DNA of 64,000 bases from Paenibacillus_AB hodogayensis (lineage in GTDB: Bacteria > Bacillota > Bacilli > Paenibacillales > NBRC-103111): NCBI RefSeq assembly GCF_039536325.1, contig NZ_BAAAYO010000010.1:434001-498000 (forward strand), written 5' to 3'. Positions 1 through 8,089 of the stretch are shown here, one piece after another; positions within the stretch are counted from its first letter, which is position 1, and every line of letters begins with the position of its first letter. Both the position numbers and the translations under genes were made by a program. The notes below the pieces were generated by a model. It saw nothing but the letters and a program-made list of their open reading frames with translations, searched no databases and had not been told where the DNA came from.

Positions 1-1603
1 CGATCCCGCCGCCGTTGTCGATGACCCGGAGCACGATATCGTCGGCGTCCTTCCAGCCGTCCACCCGGATCCAGCCATTGCCCTCCTTGTTCATAATGCC
101 GTGATGGACGGCATTCTCCACCAGCGGCTGAAGCAGCAGCTTCAGACATTTATGGGCGTATACGGCCGGCTCCACGCTGATATCGTAGGCGAATTTCGTC
201 CCGTACCGAATCTGCTCGATGGCCAAATAATTGCCGATATGCTCCAGTTCGTGCCTTACCGTGACGATGTCCATGCCGCGCGACAGGCTTTGCCGGTAAT
301 ACCGGCCGAGCTTGGAAACGAGATCCGTAATTTTGTCAAAATCGCGGTTTTCGGCCAGCCAGACGACCGAAGCGAGGGTATTGTACAGAAAATGGGGATT
401 GATTTGCGCCTGCAGCGCGCGGATTTCGGCGTTTTTTTCCTTGTGATGGCTTTCCTGAAGCCGATGCAGCAGCTCGTTCGTGCGGACAATCATCTCATTG
501 AAGCTTTCGCCAAGCATGCCGACCTCGTCGCGGGAACGAATCTCCGCCTTGACGTCGAAGAAGCCGGAGCGGACTTTGCGCATGACCGCCGCCAGCCGCT
601 TGATCGGGAGGGATATCGAATAGGCGATACCGAGCGAACCGACCAACGATGCCCCAAGCACCAGCAGCAATATGACGGCAAGCCCCCGCATGATGCGGTC
701 GCGGTCGCTAACCAGCTCGGAGACCGGAATAGCGCCGATAATGACCCAGTCCACGCTTTCCAGCTTGTTGAACACGAACAAGTAAGGGATGCCCCGGTAG
801 TCGCGGACGAAGCTTCCTTCCTTTTGCAGCACGGCCTGCATATACGTATAGCTGTACTCGAACTTGCCTACACCACTGCGCTCCGTCCCGGAGATGACGA
901 TGCCGTTTTTGTCGATCACGTGGAAGATCGTGCCGGTTGGCACGTCGACGTTTTTCAAATATTTGTAAACGCTCTCCTCGGCAATGTTGACCACAACCGT
1001 TCCACGGTAAGCGCTGACGGCGGAATCGAATACTTCCCTGGTCAGCTTGAGCACATTTTCGTCGGCATGGCGCTCGCTCGAATAATCGATACGATGCGTC
1101 GGAATCCAGGTCAAGCCCTTGGAGTACCGATTGTTCGAGAAGCTTAAATAGCGCCGTTTCGTTTCCTCCGCATTGTCGGCGTCCGAACGGAAATCGTCGG
1201 AGGGGATAAACAGCCCCCTTTCCTTATTAAGCAAAAAGACCGATACGATGCCGGGGTCCGAGTCGATATATTTCCCGATGGCGCCGCTCATTCGCTCCTT
1301 GTCCCGTTCGTCCTGCAGAAGCCGTTCGGAGGCCAGCTCGCCGATCGCCGGATCGTTCAGAATCAGGTTCGAAATGCGAAGCAGCATATCCATGCGCGAA
1401 TCGATCAGCTTGTTCGTCTGCTCCAAAATGTTGCGGATATTCTCCGTCCCTTTCTGCTCCATCTTCTCGGAGAATAGCGACAGCGAGAAATAAGCGCCGA
1501 CCGTCAGGGCGAATGTGACCATCACCGCGGTCATCAAAAAGATTCGAAAAAAGATACGGGTGCCGAGCAAGCGGACGAACCAATTGTCCCTAGGCACGCT
1601 CAT
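1..1603 (-). CDS. YesM-type sensor histidine kinase (3' end beyond window)
   Basis: Membrane sensor kinase that would phosphorylate the response regulator encoded just upstream. The 534 residues visible read through without a stop and run off the window edge inside the ATP-binding domain, near its DNGGG motif. Seen: transmembrane segment at about residues 17-41, a long extracellular sensory region to about 285, a second membrane segment at about 305-328, a HAMP region to about 385, and the His_kinase signature NPHFLYN with the presumed phospho-acceptor His at about 404. The ATG at 1603 overlaps the stop of the preceding gene as ATGA, which indicates translational coupling. YesM/YesN pairs usually control sugar or polysaccharide uptake genes, but the target lies outside the window. 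Confidence 0.93.
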   Translation of the reverse strand, partial: MSVPRDNWFVRLLGTRIFFRIFLMTAVMVTFALTVGAYFSLSLFSEKMEQKGTENIRNILEQTNKLIDSRMDMLLRISNLILNDPAIGELASERLLQDERDKERMSGAIGKYIDSDPGIVSVFLLNKERGLFIPSDDFRSDADNAEETKRRYLSFSNNRYSKGLTWIPTHRIDYSSERHADENVLKLTREVFDSAVSAYRGTVVVNIAEESVYKYLKNVDVPTGTIFHVIDKNGIVISGTERSGVGKFEYSYTYMQAVLQKEGSFVRDYRGIPYLFVFNKLESVDWVIIGAIPVSELVSDRDRIMRGLAVILLLVLGASLVGSLGIAYSISLPIKRLAAVMRKVRSGFFDVKAEIRSRDEVGMLGESFNEMIVRTNELLHRLQESHHKEKNAEIRALQAQINPHFLYNTLASVVWLAENRDFDKITDLVSKLGRYYRQSLSRGMDIVTVRHELEHIGNYLAIEQIRYGTKFAYDISVEPAVYAHKCLKLLLQPLVENAVHHGIMNKEGNGWIRVDGWKDADDIVLRVIDNGGGI

Positions 1604-3213
1604 TGCTCCCGGTACTCGGTCGGATTGACGCCGGTCACCTTTTTGAACAGGGTGCTGAAATAGAACGGGTCCTTCAAACCAACCTCGAAGGTGATCTCCG
1701 ACACCCTCATCGTCGTGCCGCGCAGCAGATGCTTGGCTTTCTCGATGCGCGTCCGGGTCAAATATTCCGTGAACGTGCAGCCCATCTCCTGCTTGAACAG
1801 CCGGCTGAAATAGGACGTATTCATCTGCAGCTCCTCACTTAACCGGTTGATGGACAGGTCCTCGATGCGGTAATGAACGTCTATGTATTCGACGGCCCGC
1901 TGGATGACGGAGCGCGTCTTGTTACCCCGCTTGTCGCGCACGAAGTCGGAGATTTCCGCAAACATCGTCCGCAGCCCGCGCTGCATGTCGTCCATCGTCC
2001 GGTAATGATCGACCGTAGAATACGGGTCGAAGTCCTTGCCGTATATTTCCTTGAGGCGTACGCCGGATTGCAGCAGTTGCCGGAGCGCCACGGCGAGAAA
2101 CTCTTTCATGTACAGCTTGATGTCCGAAATCGGCAGCCCGGCGCTGCCGCGGATAGCGCCGAACACCGCGTCAAGCTCGCCTCGGATGCCCGCCTTATTG
2201 CCAAGTCTGACCGCCGTCGTCAGCTTCTCGATATGCTTCTCGGATATTGTCACCTGGTCCGGCTCGTCTTCGAAATTGATATAGTCAACCGGAATAACGC
2301 TGTTGTCGCCGATCAGAAAGCGGTACTCGAGCGCCTCCAACGCTTCCTGGTAGGAGCCCGCTATCCCCTCCAGACCGAGCTTGACGCCGCCCAGGCCGAT
2401 GGATACCGGCATATCCAGACTCGCGAATACGTGCGCCTTCAACGTTTCCGGCAAGTCGAACAGATGGGGCAGCTCTCCGTCGTCCCCTTCGACAATGCAC
2501 ACGATATTCGCGTTCAGGCCGCTGAATACGACGGCCCGTCTCCGGTTGCGCATAAAGCCTTCGATCTCGTCCCGCAGCATGAGCAGCAGCAGCTCTCCGG
2601 CATCCACGCCGTTCTGCGCGCCGGCGGAAGGGATCGTAACCGTCTCCGGCTCGACGACCCATACGGCAAAACGTTCGCCGGTCAAAGCGATCTCCAGCGA
2701 ATCCAGCTTCTGTCGCGCCTCCCGCTCGTTCATGCGCCCCTCCACCAGCCGGGTCAGCACTTTCTCGCGCAGCAGCGGGAAGCTTTCCTGCAGACGCTTC
2801 ATCGTCAGCTGGAGCGTCGATTCGGCACGTCGGTGGCCGGTAACCTCCTGCTTCGCCTGAAGTACGATCTGCTCCAGCTCCCGGCTTGTGAACGGCTTCA
2901 GCATATACTTCATTGCGGAAAATTCGAGCGCCTGCTGGGCGAACTCGAACTCCTCGTAGCCGGACAGCACCACGATCTTGATATTGGGGTGAAGCTTGCG
3001 CGCCTCCCGGCACAGCTGAATGCCGTCCATGTACGGCATATGAATATCGGTAAGCAGGATGTCGACCGGCCCGTTCTTCAGCATATCGAGCGCAACCTTG
3101 CCGTTCTCGGCCGCCCCGACCAGTTCGATCCCCATGCCGGACCAATCCATCTTGTTCCGGATGCCGTCGCGAATAATCAATTCATCGTCGGCCAGCAGCA
3201 ATTTGACGGTCAT
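1600..3213 (-). CDS. YesN-type response regulator with AraC DNA-binding domain
   Basis: Partner of the downstream kinase. The 537-residue protein has an N-terminal receiver domain (acidic pair D9-D10, phospho-acceptor Asp at about 56 in LLTDIHMP, switch Lys near 104). A long middle region of unknown fold follows, and then a C-terminal AraC/XylS double helix-turn-helix (last ~100 residues, with the SYFSRLFK and NPTEYR signatures). The start at 3213 (MTVKLLL) is chosen because GGAGG lies 7 bases upstream; an ATG 6 bases further up is only one base from that ribosome site. It likely activates a carbohydrate transport or degradation operon outside the window, by analogy with the family. Confidence 0.93.
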   Translation of the reverse strand: MTVKLLLADDELIIRDGIRNKMDWSGMGIELVGAAENGKVALDMLKNGPVDILLTDIHMPYMDGIQLCREARKLHPNIKIVVLSGYEEFEFAQQALEFSAMKYMLKPFTSRELEQIVLQAKQEVTGHRRAESTLQLTMKRLQESFPLLREKVLTRLVEGRMNEREARQKLDSLEIALTGERFAVWVVEPETVTIPSAGAQNGVDAGELLLLMLRDEIEGFMRNRRRAVVFSGLNANIVCIVEGDDGELPHLFDLPETLKAHVFASLDMPVSIGLGGVKLGLEGIAGSYQEALEALEYRFLIGDNSVIPVDYINFEDEPDQVTISEKHIEKLTTAVRLGNKAGIRGELDAVFGAIRGSAGLPISDIKLYMKEFLAVALRQLLQSGVRLKEIYGKDFDPYSTVDHYRTMDDMQRGLRTMFAEISDFVRDKRGNKTRSVIQRAVEYIDVHYRIEDLSINRLSEELQMNTSYFSRLFKQEMGCTFTEYLTRTRIEKAKHLLRGTTMRVSEITFEVGLKDPFYFSTLFKKVTGVNPTEYREQ

Positions 3214-3330
3214 TGCCATTCCTCCGATCCATCGCATTGTTGTGGTAATGATACCGTTTACATAAAAATGTCGGATCAGGCCTCGTCCCTTCGGCGCCAA
3301 AAAATTCCGGCACCGGAACGCCTATGTACG

Positions 3331-3360
3331 ATTGTACCAGACCGGGCTCCGCTGTCGGAA
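3331..3360 (-). promoter_or_regulatory. Possible promoter of the two-component operon
   Basis: On the minus strand, TACAAT (3331-3336) is preceded at 18 bases by TTCCGA (3355-3360). The -10 is good and the -35 is weak. It lies about 120 bases before the response regulator start. Confidence 0.4.
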
Positions 3361-3404
3361 TGGACATTTTTGCGAATTCCTTTAAACCGTTTACCTCGCC
3401 TTAA

Positions 3405-3443
3405 AAAGACAAACGGCAGCCTAGGACGAATCCTAAACTGCCG
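3405..3443 (-). terminator. Rho-independent terminator after yoaT
   Basis: On the minus strand there is a two-part stem, GGCAG then TAGGA, closed by TCCTA then CTGCC. It is followed by a T-rich tract (GTTTGTCTTTTT). It lies just downstream of the DUF817 gene stop. Confidence 0.75.
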
Positions 3444-3469
3444 CTATAGAAATGACGCGTCCCGAGCAA

Positions 3470-4264
3470 TTATCCTTGGATGCTCGCTTCTTTTGAATCA
3501 GAAACTTGTCGATCCTTCACCCGCTTTAACGTCGCTACGATCAAAAAGCTGACAATCACCAGCAGTAGCCAGGAGCTCGCCTTGCCGAAATGGACCATTC
3601 TCCACGACACGGACTGATCCGGATATTCCCAAGCTCCGAAAAAAGTAGCGACGTTTTCCGCCACCCAGATAAAGAATCCGATCAGCGCGAAAGAGAGCGC
3701 AAGCGGCATCCGATATCGCGTTCCGCCGACCTCATACGTGACCCATGTCCGCCAAAATACGAGCAGCACAAGCGCCGACAGCCACCAACGAACATCGATC
3801 CAAAAATGGTGGGTGAAGAAGTTTAAATAAATCATCGCAGCAAGCGGTACCACCACCGGGAAAGGCGGCCATCTAACCAATCCGACCTTCAACCGCCGCC
3901 ACGCTTGGCAAAGGTAACTCGCAACGCTCGCGTACATGAATCCGCTGTATAACGGAACGCCGAATACCTTCGAGTACCCCTCCTCGGGGTACGACCATGA
4001 ACCCATATGTACCTTGAACAACTCAAGGGCCAGGCCGATCAAGTGAAACAAAGTAATTACCTTCACTTCATCGCGCGTTTCCAGGCCGGAACGGACCATC
4101 CACCATTGCATGGCGAGGCAAATGAGCAGCAGCGCGTCATACCTCGGAAGCCACGGGATCTGGACATGCTGCGTTAAAGCCAACGAAGCGAAAATAACAA
4201 CGGGAAACAGACAAGACAGCGCCTGCTCCCAACCAAAACGAACAAACTGCAGCCATACCCTCAT
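3470..4264 (-). CDS. yoaT: DUF817 family membrane protein (YoaT-like)
   Basis: Integral membrane protein of 264 residues in the DUF817 family; its function is unknown. About eight hydrophobic segments rich in aromatic residues are visible, with the family-like patterns KVHMGSWSYPE and FFGAWEYPDQ. The start at 4264 (MRVWLQF) is preferred over an upstream TTG because GGTGAG sits 6 bases before this ATG. It is the last gene of a three-gene set with a small XRE regulator and a DUF2975 protein, the same trio known as yoaS-yozG-yoaT in Bacillus subtilis. The order and families support the symbol; no role can be read from the sequence. Confidence 0.85.
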   Translation of the reverse strand: MRVWLQFVRFGWEQALSCLFPVVIFASLALTQHVQIPWLPRYDALLLICLAMQWWMVRSGLETRDEVKVITLFHLIGLALELFKVHMGSWSYPEEGYSKVFGVPLYSGFMYASVASYLCQAWRRLKVGLVRWPPFPVVVPLAAMIYLNFFTHHFWIDVRWWLSALVLLVFWRTWVTYEVGGTRYRMPLALSFALIGFFIWVAENVATFFGAWEYPDQSVSWRMVHFGKASSWLLLVIVSFLIVATLKRVKDRQVSDSKEASIQG

Positions 4265-4294
4265 GTTCTTCTCACCACACAACGATATTCACAC

Positions 4295-4525
4295 CTATCC
4301 ATTTGATCCTCGAGCGTCGTCGTCGCTTTTGTACTCCAGAATATCTCCGGGCTGGCAGTCCAATGCTTTGCAAATGGCTTCTAAAGTGGAAAATCGGATC
4401 GCTTTTGCCTTTCCATTTTTCAATATGGACAGGTTGGCCATTGTGATTCCAACCCTCTCGGAAAGTTCCGTTACGCTCATTTTCCTTTTAGCCAGCATCA
4501 CATCAATATTGATTATCATCGCCAT
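4295..4525 (-). CDS. yozG: Small XRE/Cro-CI family regulator (YozG-like)
   Basis: A 76-residue protein made up almost entirely of one helix-turn-helix domain of the Cro/CI type. The pattern TELSERVGITMANLSILKNG and the ending typical of YozG-like regulators (LDCQPGDILEY) are visible. It starts at 4525 (MAMIINI), 6 bases after GAGGTG; an in-frame GTG at 4534 is part of that ribosome site. It begins 10 bases after the stop of the DUF2975 gene, so the two are co-transcribed. It probably represses its own operon through the palindrome in the promoter at 5050-5078; that target is inferred. Confidence 0.88.
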   Translation of the reverse strand: MAMIINIDVMLAKRKMSVTELSERVGITMANLSILKNGKAKAIRFSTLEAICKALDCQPGDILEYKSDDDARGSNG

Positions 4526-4535
4526 ATTATTCACC

Positions 4536-5018
4536 TCAGACCGTCAGGTCGTTCTCAGATTTGATATCTATGGCATTTTTCAATAGCTTTTGAAGAACGG
4601 CCGCAAAGACTGCAATTACCAGGGAAGCAAAAATCATGACCAATCCGATCACGATGACACCCGGGGCGTCGTCTCTCTCGGCTATGAGATAAAAGAGCGG
4701 CAGACCCAATACATACAAGCCGCTGATTGTGATTGCGCAGTATTTTATCTTTTTTAAGGCTGTAACAGATAATTCCGAGAAAGCGTCGTTCCTGTCGATA
4801 TAGCTTAAAAGTTTAAAGGCTTGGTACAGAGCGAAGTAAAAAGGGATTGCCGTTGCATACAAATCAATAAAAACGAGATATTTCAGATACGTCATATCGG
4901 GATACAATTGTGCCACATAATTCCCAATCTCGGGCACCAGAAATAGGCACAAAGCAAGAACCGGAATTCCCATAAGAACAACAGCCAGCTTTAAAAAGAG
5001 TGTGGTTCCCCGTTCCAT
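4536..5018 (-). CDS. yoaS: DUF2975 family membrane protein (YoaS-like)
   Basis: A 160-residue membrane protein of the DUF2975 family with four predicted membrane segments (about 5-30, 45-70, 90-112 and 120-145). The function of this family is not established; its members are nearly always next to a small XRE regulator, as here. The start at 5018 (MERGTTLF) is chosen over an upstream ATG because GAGGTG lies 6 bases before it. It is the first gene of the yoaS-yozG-yoaT operon. The base composition is clearly more AT-rich than the housekeeping genes later in the window. Confidence 0.85.
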   Translation of the reverse strand: MERGTTLFLKLAVVLMGIPVLALCLFLVPEIGNYVAQLYPDMTYLKYLVFIDLYATAIPFYFALYQAFKLLSYIDRNDAFSELSVTALKKIKYCAITISGLYVLGLPLFYLIAERDDAPGVIVIGLVMIFASLVIAVFAAVLQKLLKNAIDIKSENDLTV

Positions 5019-5049
5019 AACATGCACCTCACTTGTTTTTTTCATTTTG

Positions 5050-5078
5050 ATCTTAACACGATTTTTATCGTTTAACAA
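5050..5078 (-). promoter_or_regulatory. yoaS operon promoter with palindromic operator
   Basis: On the minus strand, TTGTTA (5073-5078) and TAAGAT (5050-5055) are separated by exactly 17 bases. The spacer contains the perfect palindrome ACGATAAAAATCGT (5058-5071). A repressor bound there would block RNA polymerase. The encoded YozG-like regulator is the obvious candidate (inference). Confidence 0.6.
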
Positions 5079-5133
5079 TAAATAATTATTGATTATAGTT
5101 GTGTTTTTATTATTTTAGATAACTTTAGACAAA

Positions 5134-5162
5134 GAAAAAAAGCAGAAGCGGGGCCTCTGCTT
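5134..5162 (-). terminator. Rho-independent terminator after the epimerase gene
   Basis: On the minus strand, a stem AGCAGAgGC / GCtTCTGCT is followed by seven T residues. It begins within a few bases of the stop of the TIGR01777 epimerase gene. Confidence 0.8.
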
Positions 5163-5166
5163 GTCA

Positions 5167-6060
5167 CTACTTGCAAATGTCTTGAAAAGCTTCGTGAATA
5201 TCGTTGAATTGAAAAGAAAATCCATGCTCTTGAAGCCTCTGGGGGATCACCCAACGGCTCTTCAGAAGGAGCTCCGTTTCTGTTCGGATGAAACAAGCGC
5301 CGATTTCCAATAACCATCCGGGGAGGGGCATACCGACCTTTTTGTTCATGACCAAGCGCAGTTGTTTCATGAGTTCACGGTTTGTAACGGGGTTAGGCGA
5401 AGCGCAGTTGAAGATTCCGTTTAATTCTTTATGTTCCTTTAGGAATAGGACAATTCGCAATAAATCGTCCACATGGATCCAACTAAACCTCTGATGCCCC
5501 GGCCCTTGCGCACCTCCAAGTCCGCAGGCAGCCAAGTTTTTCAATGGACTCATGACTCCGCCGTCTCTCCCCAAAACAATAGATATTCGCAAGGCTGCTT
5601 GCCTCGTTTTCGGAAGCGTAAAGGAGAAGAAAGCATGCTCCCAGGCTTTGGCTACATCAACAGAAAAACCCGAACCGATTTCCCCATGCTCTTCCGTCAT
5701 AGGGCGATCTTCCGCATGTCTATAGATCGTCGCTGTGCTGGAGTTTATCCAAAGCGGGGGCGGATTGTCGCATAAAAGCAATGCTTTTCCAAGTAAACCT
5801 GTTGTCTCTGTTCGGGATCTTAAAATTTCGTCCTTATTCTTTTGATTATACCTGCAGTCCACGGACTTCCCTGCCAAATTCACTAACAGTTCAGCCCCCT
5901 CCAGCGCTTCCGTGATCGCGTGAAGATTGCTCCAAGCTATATTCCCGGGCTTTCTTGAGATGATCTTTACTTCGTAACCGCGGGCTGCAAAGTTCTTCAT
6001 AAAATAATTCCCGATAAAGCCCGTTCCTCCGGCCAACACAATCTTTCTGCTCAACCTCAT
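5167..6060 (-). CDS. TIGR01777 family NAD(P)-dependent epimerase
   Basis: Extended short-chain dehydrogenase/reductase-like protein of 297 residues, the normal size for TIGR01777. An N-terminal Rossmann motif AGGTGFIG (about residues 10-17) binds the dinucleotide. The family pattern LVNLAGKSVDCRY, a later ISIVLGRDGG and the typical C-terminal extension (DUF1731-like, from about 250) are visible. The substrate of the family is not firmly known. The start at 6060 follows a G-rich stretch but has no textbook ribosome site, so it is less certain than the rest. It stands alone, with its own terminator. Confidence 0.88.
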   Translation of the reverse strand: MRLSRKIVLAGGTGFIGNYFMKNFAARGYEVKIISRKPGNIAWSNLHAITEALEGAELLVNLAGKSVDCRYNQKNKDEILRSRTETTGLLGKALLLCDNPPPLWINSSTATIYRHAEDRPMTEEHGEIGSGFSVDVAKAWEHAFFSFTLPKTRQAALRISIVLGRDGGVMSPLKNLAACGLGGAQGPGHQRFSWIHVDDLLRIVLFLKEHKELNGIFNCASPNPVTNRELMKQLRLVMNKKVGMPLPGWLLEIGACFIRTETELLLKSRWVIPQRLQEHGFSFQFNDIHEAFQDICK

Positions 6061-6146
6061 AGCCCCCAGTCACTCAAAACCCCGCGTTTTCCTTATCATA
6101 GCCTCCCTTCGGCACATCCAGTAGTTCTAACTTTCGTAGGTCCTCT

Positions 6147-7019
6147 TTAGGAAATGGATTCCGCTATGCCTCCTTCCCTTGGGAAGGTTCTCTCGATCCG
6201 AGCCAAATCATCTTTATCCAGCTCCCAGCCTATGGCGTTTAAATTATCAAAGATGTGTTCCTGGTTCGCGGCTTTCGGGATCGTAACCAATCCTTCCTGC
6301 CTTAACACCCAGTTCAACGCCACTTGGTACGCCGACTTGCCGTGTTTTGCCCCTATAGACTCCAATAAAATTCGTCCTTGTGACCCGACCTCCGGAAATC
6401 CTTTCCCGCCAAATACACGAGGAGCATATCCAAAAGGCGAGTACCCCATAATCGCCACTCCATGTTTCTTGGCGTAGGGTAAAATCTGACTCTCTATCCT
6501 TCTATCGTTCAAATGGTAGGCTACTTGATTGCAGACCAGCGGGACATGGCCTAAATGGGATTGAGCTTCTTGCATGGAATGAGCGGAAAAGTTGCTTACC
6601 CCGACATATTTAACCAATCCCTTGCCAACTAATTCAGCCATAGCCCCCATCGTCTCCGAAATATCGTATTGCTGACTGGGCCAATGTTGTAAATACAAAT
6701 CAATGTGATTTGTCTTCAAACGCTCTAAACTTGACTCTGCTGCTCTCAGAACACCTTTGTACGAACAGTTTTTGGCAGAAACTTTCGTCACCAGAAATAC
6801 ATCATTTCTTACATCTTGGATGGCTTGTCCAACAACCCTTTCCGCTCCCCCATGGCCATATTCTTCGGCAGTATCGATAAGGGTAAGCCCGTTTTCAATG
6901 CCAAAACGCAGCGCTTTTATTTCGTCGTTTTCCTTATATTTCTCTTCCCCAAGCTTCCAAGTCCCTTGGCCTATAGCAGGAATAATCACTTCCGTATTGC
7001 CTAGCTTACGATATAACAT
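6147..7019 (-). CDS. Aldo/keto reductase
   Basis: NADPH-dependent oxidoreductase of 290 residues with a TIM-barrel fold, cytoplasmic. The catalytic tetrad is readable: Asp and Tyr in LIDTAEEYGHG (about 47-57), Lys in LVTKVS (about 79) and His in YLQHWPS (about 112). The NADP-binding region near IPKAANQEH (about 255) is also present. The start at 7019 (MLYRKLG) is placed six bases after GGAGGTG; the in-frame GTG upstream is part of that site. The family acts on many carbonyl compounds, so the substrate cannot be named. Confidence 0.92.
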   Translation of the reverse strand: MLYRKLGNTEVIIPAIGQGTWKLGEEKYKENDEIKALRFGIENGLTLIDTAEEYGHGGAERVVGQAIQDVRNDVFLVTKVSAKNCSYKGVLRAAESSLERLKTNHIDLYLQHWPSQQYDISETMGAMAELVGKGLVKYVGVSNFSAHSMQEAQSHLGHVPLVCNQVAYHLNDRRIESQILPYAKKHGVAIMGYSPFGYAPRVFGGKGFPEVGSQGRILLESIGAKHGKSAYQVALNWVLRQEGLVTIPKAANQEHIFDNLNAIGWELDKDDLARIERTFPREGGIAESIS

Positions 7020-7093
7020 GCATAACACCTCCCAAAAACACTTTTATTACCACATCCCATGAAAAACAACAGAAAATTTTGAATATTATTCCA

Positions 7094-7602
7094 TTAAACC
7101 ATAGCATTTGCGAATCTGTGTATGCCGAAATCCTTTAGAGACGAGCCTAGAATGGCATTCCTTAGTGGATGCAAGTTAGGAGTAAATCTTAGTTCGATAT
7201 TCAAACTTATTAGTTTTTCTATAAGGTTATCGAGGGGTTCAACCTCAATTGGTTTTACTATTTGAGTTGATATGTAGTATCCAGCATACTCGTCAAACAA
7301 TTGAAAAGTTTCGATAGGCAAATTATATCTAAAAGTGGTTGTACTCTTGATACGCTCATACCAATCAGTCTCAACCACTACGAAAGTATCCGATTGGGTC
7401 ATTCCAAAAAATGTAGTGTTATCTTCGTCAGAAATCTCATTATGTCTGTAATAAACAATTCTCGGGCAGTCCCTGGGAAAATAAAATGTTCATGGACATC
7501 ATCGATTGCCCAAACAACAGGAGGCATATTCCTCCGATTTTCTTTCACTCTTGGCACAAAAATCTCAATTGAGCTTTCCTCGCTAAAATGAAATAACTTC
7601 AC
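7094..7602 (-). pseudogene. DUF6886 family gene broken by a frameshift
   Basis: Two overlapping frames together rebuild one protein of about 169 residues. The first reads from a GTG at 7602 (GGGAGG 7 bases upstream) as KLFHFSEESSIEIF... to PPVVWAIDD...HFIFP, then goes out of frame. In the next frame the sequence continues as RDCPRIVYYRHNEISDEDN and runs to the stop at 7094. The join is at a CCC run (about 7474-7478) where one base is missing. HFSEE, PPVVWAID and FPRDCPR are recognisable DUF6886 motifs; the family has no known function. Either a real inactivating deletion or a sequencing error in a homopolymer could explain it, since this is a draft assembly. Confidence 0.85.
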
Positions 7603-7659
7603 GCGACCGCCTCCCATCCCGAAAGCCTCGTCCAAGCAGATTACTCCATTATCGGCTCA

Positions 7660-7977
7660 TTAACTTAAATCAAATGTAGTCCACCCAGCATCAAGAATCA
7701 TTTTCTGTAGAGCTAAAAATTTCTTCTGATTCCTTAATTCCACTTTGGAATAGGGGATCGTGAAGAACTCGAAATAAGGGGGCTTCGCACAGAAGTCCCT
7801 ATGCCCAATACATTTACTCTGCCTACTAAACTGCTCGTATTCTTCTTCAGTCCAATTATTATTTCTTTTGTGACAAGCAATCCAATTCTCATTACATTCT
7901 TTAAAGCTCACTATAATCTCTTCGCCTAATTGGTTTATAAAACTTAAAGTTTCAGTTGTCAGCTTTATATGTTGCAA
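7660..7977 (-). CDS. Hypothetical protein
   Basis: A 105-residue cytoplasmic protein that I do not recognise. It is AT-rich like its neighbours and contains several Cys and His residues (IACHKRNN, CIGHRDFC) but no clear metal-site spacing. The TTG at 7977 (reading LQHIKLTTETL) is preferred because GAGGTG lies 6 bases upstream; an ATG at 8013 would give 117 residues but has no ribosome site. It is followed within 60 bases by the broken DUF6886 gene on the same strand. Confidence 0.6.
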   Translation of the reverse strand: MQHIKLTTETLSFINQLGEEIIVSFKECNENWIACHKRNNNWTEEEYEQFSRQSKCIGHRDFCAKPPYFEFFTIPYSKVELRNQKKFLALQKMILDAGWTTFDLS

Positions 7978-8089
7978 TACTATCACCTCAGAAATGGCAC
8001 CATTGCTATCCATGCTTATATATCTAGCTCATACACGATCAGACCACTCATAACGCTCAAATTTGACGATGAAACAGAGCCACCCGCTA

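Noticed and set aside
101..1147. Long plus-strand open frame opposite the sensor kinase
   Set aside because: It is the antisense frame of a clear YesM-type kinase; it has no ribosome site and no family features.
1873..3552. 559-codon plus-strand open frame
   Set aside because: Antisense to the response regulator, with typical GC-rich shadow composition (His, Arg, Leu, Gln).
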